This document shows, in pieces, positions 16,216 to 23,862 of a DNA stretch of 64,000 nt. A program made the translations under genes and the position numbers. Source of the DNA: JAYQKL01 sp049889535. Lineage in GTDB: Bacteria > Pseudomonadota > Alphaproteobacteria > RS24. Position 1 is the first letter of the stretch. Each line of letters opens with the position of its first letter. Below the pieces are notes generated by a model that was not told where the DNA came from, searched no databases, and was given only the letters and a program-made list of their open reading frames with translations. Location of the stretch: assembly GCA_049889535.1 (NCBI GenBank), contig JBMHDF010000013.1, forward strand, positions 169,140-233,139, given 5' to 3'.

Positions 16216-17640
16216 ATGAGCACCGAGATAAGGACAGATAGCACCATCTATGCGTTGAGCACGCCGACGGGTCGCGGCGCGGTGGCCATCATTCGTATTT
16301 CGGGCGAGAAAACCGTTCAAGCTCTTGATATCATTACAAAAAATAAAGTTCCGCCGCCTCGGCAGGCGGCGCTGCGGCGGCTTTATAATCCGCAAAATGA
16401 CGGGGTTGTTGATGAGGCTTTGGTGATTTTTTTCAAAGCGCCCCATTCCTATAGCGGTGAAGATATGGCCGAGCTGCAGGTGCATGGTGGCGCGGCGGTG
16501 ATTGAAGAAACCTTGGCTGTTTTGTCAAAGATTGAAGGTCTGGCACCCGCCGAGGCTGGCGCTTTTACGCGCCGGGCCGTGTTGAATGGGCGCTTTGATT
16601 TAACCCGCGCAGAGGCGGTTGCAGATTTAATTGATGCTGAAACCCATGCCCAAAAAACCCAAGCCCTCAGGCAGTTGCGCGGAGAGCTGGGCGCGCTTTA
16701 TGGCGGCTGGCGCGGACGCCTTGAGCGAGCGCTTGCGCATTTGGAGGCTGATATTGAGTTTGCCGATGAGGATTTGCCGGGCGGTATTGGTCGAGCTGTT
16801 TTGTCTGATGTGGTGGCGCTGGAAAGCGAGATACGCACGCATCTAGCCGAGGGGCGCGGGCGAGCCTTGCGCGATGGGGTCGAGATAGCGATTATTGGCG
16901 CGCCAAATGTTGGTAAATCAAGTCTGCTCAACCAGCTAGCCGGGCGCGAAGCGGCGATTGTTTCAGCGCGCGCCGGCACGACCAGAGACATTATTGAGGT
17001 TTCAATGGTGATTGCAGGTGTGCCGGTGGTGGTTGCGGACACGGCTGGCTTGCGCGCAGCGGGCGACGAGATAGAGCGCGAAGGTGTCCGCCGCGCGACC
17101 AAACGCGCCGCCGAGGCTGATATGAAACTCTTTGTCTTTGCGCCGCAAGACGCAGCGGATTCAGAAAAAGCGGCGTCACTGTGGTTTCATCAGGAAGATT
17201 TGTCTGAAATTCAGCCAGCGGCTCAAGATCTTGTGATTTATAATAAATCTGATTTGGGCGCGTTTGACGAAATGGATAAGGCGCAGCTCGACGCGCTTGA
17301 AATGCATGGGCTTGCGGCGTTATCAGCCGCGCCGCTTTCTGTTTCGGCAAAAACCGGCGATGGTATGACGGCGCTTTGGGCCGCTTTGGAGGCGCATGTG
17401 TCTGAGGCCTTTGGGCTTTCAGACCATCCAGCTTTGACGCGCCAGCGCCACCAAGACGCACTAGAGGCCGCGCTTGTCGCGTTGGCGCGGGCGTTGAATG
17501 TACCAGAGGATGCGGGGGTGCTTGAATTGGTTGCGGAAGATTTGCGCCTTGCCATGCGCGAGATTGGGCGCATTACCGGCGCTGTTGATGTCGAGGCCTT
17601 GCTCGACATTGTGTTTCGTGATTTTTGTATTGGAAAATAG
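16216..17640 (+). CDS. mnmE: tRNA modification GTPase MnmE
   Basis: With MnmG it installs the carboxymethylaminomethyl (or related) group on U34 of several tRNAs. The 474-residue protein has the N-terminal formyl-THF-binding domain (STIYALSTPTGRGAVAIIRISG), a central G domain inserted in helices (G1 GAPNVGKSSLLN, G3 DTAGLR, G4 NKSD), and the invariant C-terminal CIGK with its catalytic Cys. The partner mnmG lies immediately downstream. About 100 bp separate it from the divergent yyaL-like gene. Confidence 0.97.
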   Translation: MSTEIRTDSTIYALSTPTGRGAVAIIRISGEKTVQALDIITKNKVPPPRQAALRRLYNPQNDGVVDEALVIFFKAPHSYSGEDMAELQVHGGAAVIEETLAVLSKIEGLAPAEAGAFTRRAVLNGRFDLTRAEAVADLIDAETHAQKTQALRQLRGELGALYGGWRGRLERALAHLEADIEFADEDLPGGIGRAVLSDVVALESEIRTHLAEGRGRALRDGVEIAIIGAPNVGKSSLLNQLAGREAAIVSARAGTTRDIIEVSMVIAGVPVVVADTAGLRAAGDEIEREGVRRATKRAAEADMKLFVFAPQDAADSEKAASLWFHQEDLSEIQPAAQDLVIYNKSDLGAFDEMDKAQLDALEMHGLAALSAAPLSVSAKTGDGMTALWAALEAHVSEAFGLSDHPALTRQRHQDALEAALVALARALNVPEDAGVLELVAEDLRLAMREIGRITGAVDVEALLDIVFRDFCIGK

Positions 17641-17657
17641 GGCGCTCATTTTGTGAT

Positions 17658-17673
17658 TGTTTCATGTGAAACA
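17658..17673. promoter_or_regulatory. parS site 1
   Basis: TGTTTCATGTGAAACA differs from the parS palindrome TGTTTCACGTGAAACA at one central base. It lies between mnmE and mnmG, within 4 kb of parAB and about 7 kb from oriC, as expected for an origin-proximal ParB loading site. Confidence 0.88.
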
Positions 17674-17709
17674 TCTTGCTGTTCGGAGTTGGGCGCGGTA
17701 AAAACCAGC

Positions 17710-19605
17710 ATGAGCCGAAAAACCAAATTTGATGTGATTGTGATTGGTGGGGGGCATGCAGGCTGCGAAGCCGCTGCCGCCGCCGCGCGCATGGGCGCAG
17801 ACACGCTTTTGCTGACTCATAAAATTGAGACGATTGGCGAAATGTCGTGCAATCCTGCGATTGGCGGGGTTGGCAAAGGGCATTTGGTGCGTGAAATTGA
17901 TGCGCTAGACGGGTTGATGGGGCGCGTTGCTGACCAGGCTGGCATACAGTTTCGATTGCTCAACCAACGCAAAGGCCCAGCAGTGCGCGGGCCGCGGGCG
18001 CAGGCAGACCGCAAGCTGTATCGGGAGGCCATGCAGGCTGAGATTTTAAATATGAACAATTTGACCGTTGTGGCTGCGCCGGTTGATGATTTGGTGGTTG
18101 AAAACGGTCGCGCCACTGGTGTGGTTGCTGGCGATGGCGTGGTTTATCACGCGCCCGCGACGGTTTTGACGACCGGCACATTTTTGGATGGTATTATTCA
18201 TCTGGGCACAGAGCGCACGCCAGCAGGACGGTTTGGCGAGGCGCCGGCTAAAAAGCTTTCAACCCGTCTTTATGCGCTAGACCTCGCCATGGGTCGTATG
18301 AAAACTGGCACGCCAGCGCGGCTAGACGCGACCAGTATCGATTATAGCGTTTGTGAGCCGCAGCCCGGCGATGAGCCGCCGCTGCCCTTTTCGTTTATGA
18401 ATTCTGAAATTAAAGTGCCGCAAACCATTTGCCACATCACCACCACGACGGAAGAGACGCAGGCGATTATTGCTGAAAACATCAAAAAATCACCGGTTTA
18501 CTCAGGTCAAATTGCGGGTGTTGGGCCGCGTTATTGCCCGGCTTTGGAGGATAAGGTTGCGCGCTTCCCAGACCGCCAGCGCCATCAGGTTTTCCTAGAG
18601 CCGGAAGGGCTGGATGATGACACGGTATATCCAAACGGCATTTCAACCTCTCTGCCGCGCGATATTCAGGATGCGTTTTTGCGGACCATACCGGGCTTGG
18701 AAAATGTGCGCGTCAAGCGCTATGGCTATGCGATTGAGTATGATTATGTTGACCCGCGCGAGCTGGATATGACCCTGCAGGTCAAGCGCTTGCCCGGCCT
18801 GTATTTGGCGGGCCAGATAAATGGCACAACAGGTTATGAAGAGGCCGCCGGTCAAGGGTTGATAGCTGGTTTGAATGCAGCAAAAAGCGTATCTGGTGAC
18901 GGAGATGACGCATTTATTCTGGATCGTGCTGATGCTTATATTGGGGTGATGATAGATGATTTGGTCACGCGCGGTGTGCAAGAGCCTTATCGTATGTTCA
19001 CCTCGCGGGCGGAATATCGCCTGACATTGCGCGCCGATAATGCCGACCAACGGCTGACACCAAAGGGGTTGGCTTTTGGCTGTGTGGGGGCGGCGCGGAA
19101 GAAGGTTTTTGAGGCAAAAGTCGAAAAATTAGAGGCGGCGCGCAGCTTTGCTAAGGCCCATAATTTGACCCCAAATGAGGCGCAAAAGCACGGGATGAAC
19201 ATAAATTCAGATGGCATCCGGCGCAATATTATTGACCTTTTGGGTCATCCGGGCGCGAGCTGGGAGCAGCTTTCGTCAATTTGGCCTGAAATGGATGCTT
19301 GGCTTCCTGAAATTCGGGAGCAAATTGAAACCGACGCGCAATATGCAGGCTATTTGGATCGGCAATCTGCCGATATTGCTGCGTTTCGGCGCGATGAGAG
19401 CCTGAAACTGCCGCAAGATTTTGATTATATGCAGATTGAAGGTATGTCAAATGAGGTGCGCCAAAAGCTAGCTGCCACCCGCCCAACAACATTGGGCCAG
19501 GCCGCGCGTATGGACGGCATGACCCCGGCGGCATTGACATTGCTGCTGCATTATGCGCGTAAAAATTTACAGCCCGCCCGCGATGTGGCGGATGGGGGGC
19601 GCTAA
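17710..19605 (+). CDS. mnmG: tRNA uridine-5-carboxymethylaminomethyl modification enzyme MnmG
   Basis: FAD-dependent partner of MnmE. I place the start at the ATG at 17710 (SRKTKFDVIVIGGGHAG); a longer frame from the GTG at 17653 would translate the parS site into a poor N-terminus. The FAD dinucleotide-binding motif VIGGGHAGCEAA, MSCNPAIGGVGKGHLVREID, TGTFLDGIIHLG and the C-terminal YMQIEGMSNEVRQKL helical region are present. The resulting 631 residues are normal. rsmG follows directly. Confidence 0.96.
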   Translation: MSRKTKFDVIVIGGGHAGCEAAAAAARMGADTLLLTHKIETIGEMSCNPAIGGVGKGHLVREIDALDGLMGRVADQAGIQFRLLNQRKGPAVRGPRAQADRKLYREAMQAEILNMNNLTVVAAPVDDLVVENGRATGVVAGDGVVYHAPATVLTTGTFLDGIIHLGTERTPAGRFGEAPAKKLSTRLYALDLAMGRMKTGTPARLDATSIDYSVCEPQPGDEPPLPFSFMNSEIKVPQTICHITTTTEETQAIIAENIKKSPVYSGQIAGVGPRYCPALEDKVARFPDRQRHQVFLEPEGLDDDTVYPNGISTSLPRDIQDAFLRTIPGLENVRVKRYGYAIEYDYVDPRELDMTLQVKRLPGLYLAGQINGTTGYEEAAGQGLIAGLNAAKSVSGDGDDAFILDRADAYIGVMIDDLVTRGVQEPYRMFTSRAEYRLTLRADNADQRLTPKGLAFGCVGAARKKVFEAKVEKLEAARSFAKAHNLTPNEAQKHGMNINSDGIRRNIIDLLGHPGASWEQLSSIWPEMDAWLPEIREQIETDAQYAGYLDRQSADIAAFRRDESLKLPQDFDYMQIEGMSNEVRQKLAATRPTTLGQAARMDGMTPAALTLLLHYARKNLQPARDVADGGR

Positions 19606-20319
19606 GTGTCACCTTCTGACCCGCCCTCACTCTCTGATGGAGCCAAATGGTTTACTGAAATGTTTCATGTTTCCCGTGAAACACGCAAGGCGCTGGAAAT
19701 ATATGAGGCACTGCTCATTAAGTGGCAAAAAACCATTAATTTGGTCGGTCCCTCAACGGTTGATTTGTTTTGGGAGCGGCATGCAGCGGATAGCGCGCAG
19801 CTTTTGGATTTGGTGCCGGTGACCAGCAAAACATGGCTTGATATTGGCTCTGGCGGCGGGTTTCCGGGCTTGGTAATTGCCATGCTGTGGCTTGGCGCCA
19901 GTGGCGCGGGTGGCGCGGGTGCTGCTGGTGGGGATGAAAATGCTGGCCGGCATGTGCATTTGATAGAATCTGACCAGCGGAAATGCGCTTTTATGCGCGC
20001 GGTTATTCGCGAAACCGGCGCGCCGGCTACTGTACATGAGGGGCGTATCGAGGCGTTTATTGACGAGAAAACCGCTTTTTTTGGGCGAATAGATGTTGTC
20101 AGCGCGCGAGCTCTGGCGCCGTTGCCCAAATTAGTTGGTATGGCGGCGCCCTTTTTTGAAAGCCACACAAAAGGTGTGTTTTTAAAGGGAAAAGAGTGGC
20201 AAGAGGAATTGACGCAGGCCCGCCAATCATGGAAGATAGATTGTATGGCGGTTGAGAGCCGGACAGATAAGGCGGCGCGGGTGCTTTTATGCGATTGCCC
20301 TCACCCGCATCAGCTTTAG
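19606..20319 (+). CDS. rsmG: 16S rRNA (guanine527-N7)-methyltransferase
   Basis: SAM-dependent m7G527 methylation of 16S rRNA. The SAM-binding motif is WLDIGSGGGFPGLV (about residues 77-90) and the ESDQRKCAF strand follows. A Gly/Ala-rich stretch (about residues 97-115) is inserted between those strands where most RsmG proteins have a short loop. Near the N-terminus, codons for the HVSRET segment coincide with a parS site, as often seen in this gene. The GTG at 19606 directly follows the mnmG stop; an ATG at 19660 is an alternative start. Confidence 0.93.
   Translation: MSPSDPPSLSDGAKWFTEMFHVSRETRKALEIYEALLIKWQKTINLVGPSTVDLFWERHAADSAQLLDLVPVTSKTWLDIGSGGGFPGLVIAMLWLGASGAGGAGAAGGDENAGRHVHLIESDQRKCAFMRAVIRETGAPATVHEGRIEAFIDEKTAFFGRIDVVSARALAPLPKLVGMAAPFFESHTKGVFLKGKEWQEELTQARQSWKIDCMAVESRTDKAARVLLCDCPHPHQL
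19668..19683. promoter_or_regulatory. parS site 2 (inside rsmG)
   Basis: TGTTTCCCGTGAAACA differs from the parS consensus at one base. It lies within the 5' coding part of rsmG, where it encodes the V-S-R-E-T residues. Seven bases upstream there is a partial copy (TGTTTCATG, 19661-19669). It is 2.0 kb from parS site 1 and 0.75 kb before parA. Confidence 0.88.
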
Positions 20320-20416
20320 CTTGTAAAAAGCCCTTGTAGGGGCTTATAGTGAGTTACACGGAATTTTAGGCTTTCTGCCACCGCAAAAAGCCAGCGAAAA
20401 AGGACTTGGTCAATAT

Positions 20417-21274
20417 ATGGAAAACGACACCCCAACCTCCGACGCAAAAGCCGCGCCCTCACCAGAGGCGACAGCTTTGGCAACGCGGGTTTTGGCATTG
20501 GTAAACCAAAAAGGCGGGGTCGGGAAAACCACAACAGCGATTAATTTAGGCACCGCGCTGGCGGCTATTGGACAAAAAGTGCTGATTATTGACCTTGACC
20601 CGCAAGGTAATGCCAGCACGGGCTTGGGGGTAGAGGCGGCGATGCGGGAAACCTCATCCTTTGATGTGCTGGTTGGTGAGGCTGATATTGCCTCAGCGGT
20701 CATGCCGACGGCTGTGCCGGGCCTTGACTTATTGGCGTCAACAATGGATTTGCTGGGGGCGGAAATGGAGCTGGCGCAAAATCCGCGCCGCCTGATGCTG
20801 TTGCGTGATGCCTTGCGCGCTACGCAAAACGCGCCTTATGATTATGTGCTGATTGATTGTCCGCCTTCGCTTAATTTATTGACGCTGAACGCGATGACGG
20901 CCGCGCAGTCGGTTTTAGTGCCATTGCAATGCGAGTTTTTTGCACTGGAAGGGTTGTCTCAACTTCTTTCCACAATTGATCAGGTGCGCGACACGCTTAA
21001 TCCGGATCTGGATATTCAGGGTATTGTTTTGACCATGCATGACCCGCGCAATAATTTATCGCGGCAGGTTGAAGAAGATGTCCGCGCGCATTTTGGCGAC
21101 AAGGTTTATAAAACATTGGTGCCTCGAAATGTGCGGGTTTCAGAGGCTCCTTCTTTTGGTCAGCCCGCGCTGCTTTATGACCATAAATGCGCGGGCTCAC
21201 AGGCTTATATGCGCTTGGCGTCGGAGCTTATTCAACGTGAGCGCGCTTATCATAACGCGTCTGTTAACCCATAG
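20417..21274 (+). CDS. parA: Chromosome partitioning ATPase ParA
   Basis: Walker-type ATPase that positions ParB-parS complexes during origin segregation. After a ~25-residue Ala/Pro-rich N-terminal extension comes the deviant Walker A box NQKGGVGKTTTAINLG with both signature lysines. VLIIDLDPQGNASTG and the YVLIDCPPSLNLLTLNA Walker B region follow. At 285 residues it is a chromosomal (short, no HTH) ParA. parB starts nine bases after its stop. Confidence 0.97.
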   Translation: MENDTPTSDAKAAPSPEATALATRVLALVNQKGGVGKTTTAINLGTALAAIGQKVLIIDLDPQGNASTGLGVEAAMRETSSFDVLVGEADIASAVMPTAVPGLDLLASTMDLLGAEMELAQNPRRLMLLRDALRATQNAPYDYVLIDCPPSLNLLTLNAMTAAQSVLVPLQCEFFALEGLSQLLSTIDQVRDTLNPDLDIQGIVLTMHDPRNNLSRQVEEDVRAHFGDKVYKTLVPRNVRVSEAPSFGQPALLYDHKCAGSQAYMRLASELIQRERAYHNASVNP

Positions 21275-21283
21275 GAGATAAAA

Positions 21284-22258
21284 ATGGCTGAAAAAAAACG
21301 CGCATTGGGTCGGGGCTTATCCGCTTTAATTGGCGACGCACCTGTTGAGTTGGATGCACCGAATAAGGTTACCTCAAAACTCGCTGAAAACCAGTCGGCT
21401 GAGATGGGGTCGGTCCAGCCACAAGCGGCCCCTCAAAATGACAGCGGGTTTATGATGCTTGGCATTGACCAGTTGCAAGCCGGCGCGTTTCAGCCACGTC
21501 AGAACTTTGCTGAGGAGGATTTAGAAAACCTTTCTAAGTCATTGAAAGAAAAGGGGGTTTTGCAGCCTCTTTTGGTTCGCTCATTACCGGATGGGGCGGC
21601 AGATGGTCAAGCCCCATATGAGATTGTTGCTGGTGAGCGACGCTGGCGCGCCGCTCAACGCGCGCGGCTTCATCAAGTGCCAGTGCTGGTGCGCGAGCTC
21701 AGCGATACAGAGGCGCTTGAGATTGCCATTATTGAAAATGTGCAACGTGCCGACTTGAACCCGATTGAAGAGTCGTTGGCCTATCAAAGGCTGATGCAGG
21801 AGTTTTCTTATACGCAAGAGGAGTTGGCGAAAACTTTGGGGAAAAGCCGAAGCCATATTGCGAATATGCTGCGCCTCACAGGGGTGAGCGATAAGGTCCG
21901 CAAGCTTTTAATCGCTGGTGATTTATCGGCAGGTCATGCGCGCGCTTTGTTAAATTTTGCCGGCGCGGATGCGCTGGCCAAGCGGATTGTCGCCGAAGGG
22001 TTGAGTGTGCGCGCGGTTGAAAAAATTGTCGCCGAGGCCAAGGGCGGGCATGAAAAGCCAAAGACAAAGCCAAAAAAACCAACAAAAAATGAAAAAGATG
22101 TCGACACGCTGGCGCTTGAGCAAACAGTGCAAACAGCGCTTGGTCTTGGTGTTGATATACAGCATCAGGGCGCGGCGGGCGGCACATTATCAATCAGTTA
22201 TAAAACGCTGGAGCAATTAGATGATGTGGTCGGCCGGCTGATGCAGCGAAAAATTTAG
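21284..22258 (+). CDS. parB: Chromosome partitioning protein ParB
   Basis: CTP-dependent clamp that loads at parS. The N-terminus KKRALGRGLSALIGD matches the ParA-stimulating tail. The CTP-binding/ParB-N domain follows (LQAGAFQPRQNF, VAGERRWRAAQRA), then the helix-turn-helix (TQEELAKTLGKSRSHIANMLRL) that reads parS, a Lys-rich linker (about 260-275) and a C-terminal dimerisation domain. The target sites are within the same cluster. An SD-like AGGAG precedes the ATG. Confidence 0.97.
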   Translation: MAEKKRALGRGLSALIGDAPVELDAPNKVTSKLAENQSAEMGSVQPQAAPQNDSGFMMLGIDQLQAGAFQPRQNFAEEDLENLSKSLKEKGVLQPLLVRSLPDGAADGQAPYEIVAGERRWRAAQRARLHQVPVLVRELSDTEALEIAIIENVQRADLNPIEESLAYQRLMQEFSYTQEELAKTLGKSRSHIANMLRLTGVSDKVRKLLIAGDLSAGHARALLNFAGADALAKRIVAEGLSVRAVEKIVAEAKGGHEKPKTKPKKPTKNEKDVDTLALEQTVQTALGLGVDIQHQGAAGGTLSISYKTLEQLDDVVGRLMQRKI

Positions 22259-22276
22259 CCGCTTATTCTTTAAAAG

Positions 22277-23314
22277 TCACCGTGCTGCCGCCCGCGTGAG
22301 GCGTAAAATGGTGTTTTCTCCAATCGCCTGAACGGGGGCATGTGTGGTTCGGCATTGCTTTTCTGCCTCATGCAAAATGGTCAGCGCGGCCTCTACTTTT
22401 CCAAGCGACCAAAGCGTTAATTGCTGTTTGACTTTTGGCTCGCGTTTAAAGTGCAAAGGTGGACGAAAACCAGCCCGCAAAGCAGCGGCGGTGTCGCGGT
22501 TATTTTGTAGCACAGACAAGGTTTGATGAAGGCTTTGGAAATGCGCCCGCAAGGCAATAAGCAGCCTTTGTGTGGTTTCACCAGCTGTTTCAAGCCTAAT
22601 CAGGTCGCGGTCCATCTCGTCGAGCTGTCCTAGCGCCACCGCGTCAACCAGATGAAAAACTGAAACGGCGGCATTGTCATGTATCAGCGCCTCAACATCG
22701 TCCAGCGTTATCATTTTTGGCGCCCCCTCTTTTGGAAGCCCCATATAAAGCGACAGACGCTCAAGCTCACTCATGGTAACGCCGCGATCTGCGCCCAAAT
22801 GGCGAGACAGAAAAGCCAAAGCCTGTTGCTCTATGCGAAAACCTTGTTTTTCCAAAAATTGCCGCGCCACTTGCTGAATGTCCTGAGCGCCATCTTCAAA
22901 ACAGGGCAGCGCAACAGCGCAGGCCGTTCCTTCTATAAGCTTGCGCAGCTTAGATGATGGTTTCAGGCTGCCCGCTTCTATCAGCACCAGACAATCTGGC
23001 GATGGGTTTTGCAAATAGTCAGCAAATAAATCAACTTGGCGGTCACCTGTCACGCGCACCTCAATCACTTTATTGCCGCCAAACATGGGAATAGCAGAGG
23101 CTTCATCATTTAGCTTAGCCGGATCTTGGGCCAGCTCATCTTCATTAAGCTGTATCATGGAAAGCGGGTCGGGATTATCGCCGAGCGCCCATTTTGCTAT
23201 GCTTTTGGAGTGTTCGCGCACCGCGCCAGCATCGCTACCATAAATTAAGATTGCCCGCATTGCCGGGTCGGGGTTTTTGACAAAAGCGCCAACCTCTCTG
23301 GCTGATTTCTTCAT
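22277..23314 (-). CDS. holA: DNA polymerase III delta subunit
   Basis: Clamp-loader subunit that opens the beta clamp. The 345-residue protein has the modest but recognisable family features: AILIYGSDAGAVREHSK at the N-terminus, FGGNKVIEVR, and SKLRKLIEGTACAVALPCFED. Its ATG overlaps the lptE stop (ATGA), and leuS-lptE-holA is a widespread proteobacterial gene order that supports the call. It converges on parB with an 18-bp gap. Confidence 0.92.
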   Translation of the reverse strand: MKKSAREVGAFVKNPDPAMRAILIYGSDAGAVREHSKSIAKWALGDNPDPLSMIQLNEDELAQDPAKLNDEASAIPMFGGNKVIEVRVTGDRQVDLFADYLQNPSPDCLVLIEAGSLKPSSKLRKLIEGTACAVALPCFEDGAQDIQQVARQFLEKQGFRIEQQALAFLSRHLGADRGVTMSELERLSLYMGLPKEGAPKMITLDDVEALIHDNAAVSVFHLVDAVALGQLDEMDRDLIRLETAGETTQRLLIALRAHFQSLHQTLSVLQNNRDTAAALRAGFRPPLHFKREPKVKQQLTLWSLGKVEAALTILHEAEKQCRTTHAPVQAIGENTILRLTRAAAR

Positions 23315-23862
23315 TTTCCCTGCTCTTCTTGGCGGGGCTTTTTGCGCGACTGACTGTTAACATCTCTAAGCGCCAATAAGAGCTGGAGACGAATATCTTC
23401 AGCAATGGCTAAAGAGGTGCGTTTGCGCGCATCTGCTTCGGCTTGGTCATTGGCAAATTCAGATGCAACTTTATTATAAGACGCGGCGCGGGTTGATGTG
23501 CCACTGAAAAGGGTTTGTCCGGTTTTTATATCGGTAAGTTTGAACTGAACCGTTTGGCTGAAATTGGCACGCGTGACCCGACTATCGCGTTCAATAGCCA
23601 AATTGGAAATGCTGTCGCGCGATTTAAGTGTTAGTCGATAAAGCGGGTTCGGTCCGGGCGACATGGTTAAATAAAGCGCGTTGCGCACAAGCTGGATATC
23701 GCGGTTTTTCGGCGCATCGAGTTGAATACTGGCGAGCAAATCACCTGACTGCCCTGTGCCGGCATTGCTATAAAGCGGGGTAAAGCCGCACCCTGCCACG
23801 AACAGGGCAGCGACGCTGAGCGCAATGAGCGGGGCGAATGATTTAAATCTGAATACTGACAA
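23311..23862 (-). CDS. lptE: LPS-assembly lipoprotein LptE
   Basis: Outer-membrane lipoprotein that plugs LptD and helps insert lipopolysaccharide. I place the start at a TTG at 23862, giving a short n-region, a hydrophobic stretch (APLIALSVAALFV) and the lipobox VAGC with Cys at about residue 25. The frame stays open 171 bases further upstream, but that part lies inside leuS and would bury the signal peptide. The mature part has CGFTPLYSN, conserved in LptE. The 5' end overlaps leuS by about 20 bases; the stop overlaps holA. Confidence 0.86.
   Translation of the reverse strand: MSVFRFKSFAPLIALSVAALFVAGCGFTPLYSNAGTGQSGDLLASIQLDAPKNRDIQLVRNALYLTMSPGPNPLYRLTLKSRDSISNLAIERDSRVTRANFSQTVQFKLTDIKTGQTLFSGTSTRAASYNKVASEFANDQAEADARKRTSLAIAEDIRLQLLLALRDVNSQSRKKPRQEEQGK

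Noticed and set aside
17653..17709. Extended N-terminus for MnmG
   Set aside because: The extension would translate the parS site and adds Cys-rich residues absent from the family; the ATG at 17710 starts directly before the FAD-binding strand.
20328..20345. Hairpin AAGCCC/GGGCTT between rsmG and parA as a terminator
   Set aside because: There is no T-run after the stem on either side; it could be incidental.
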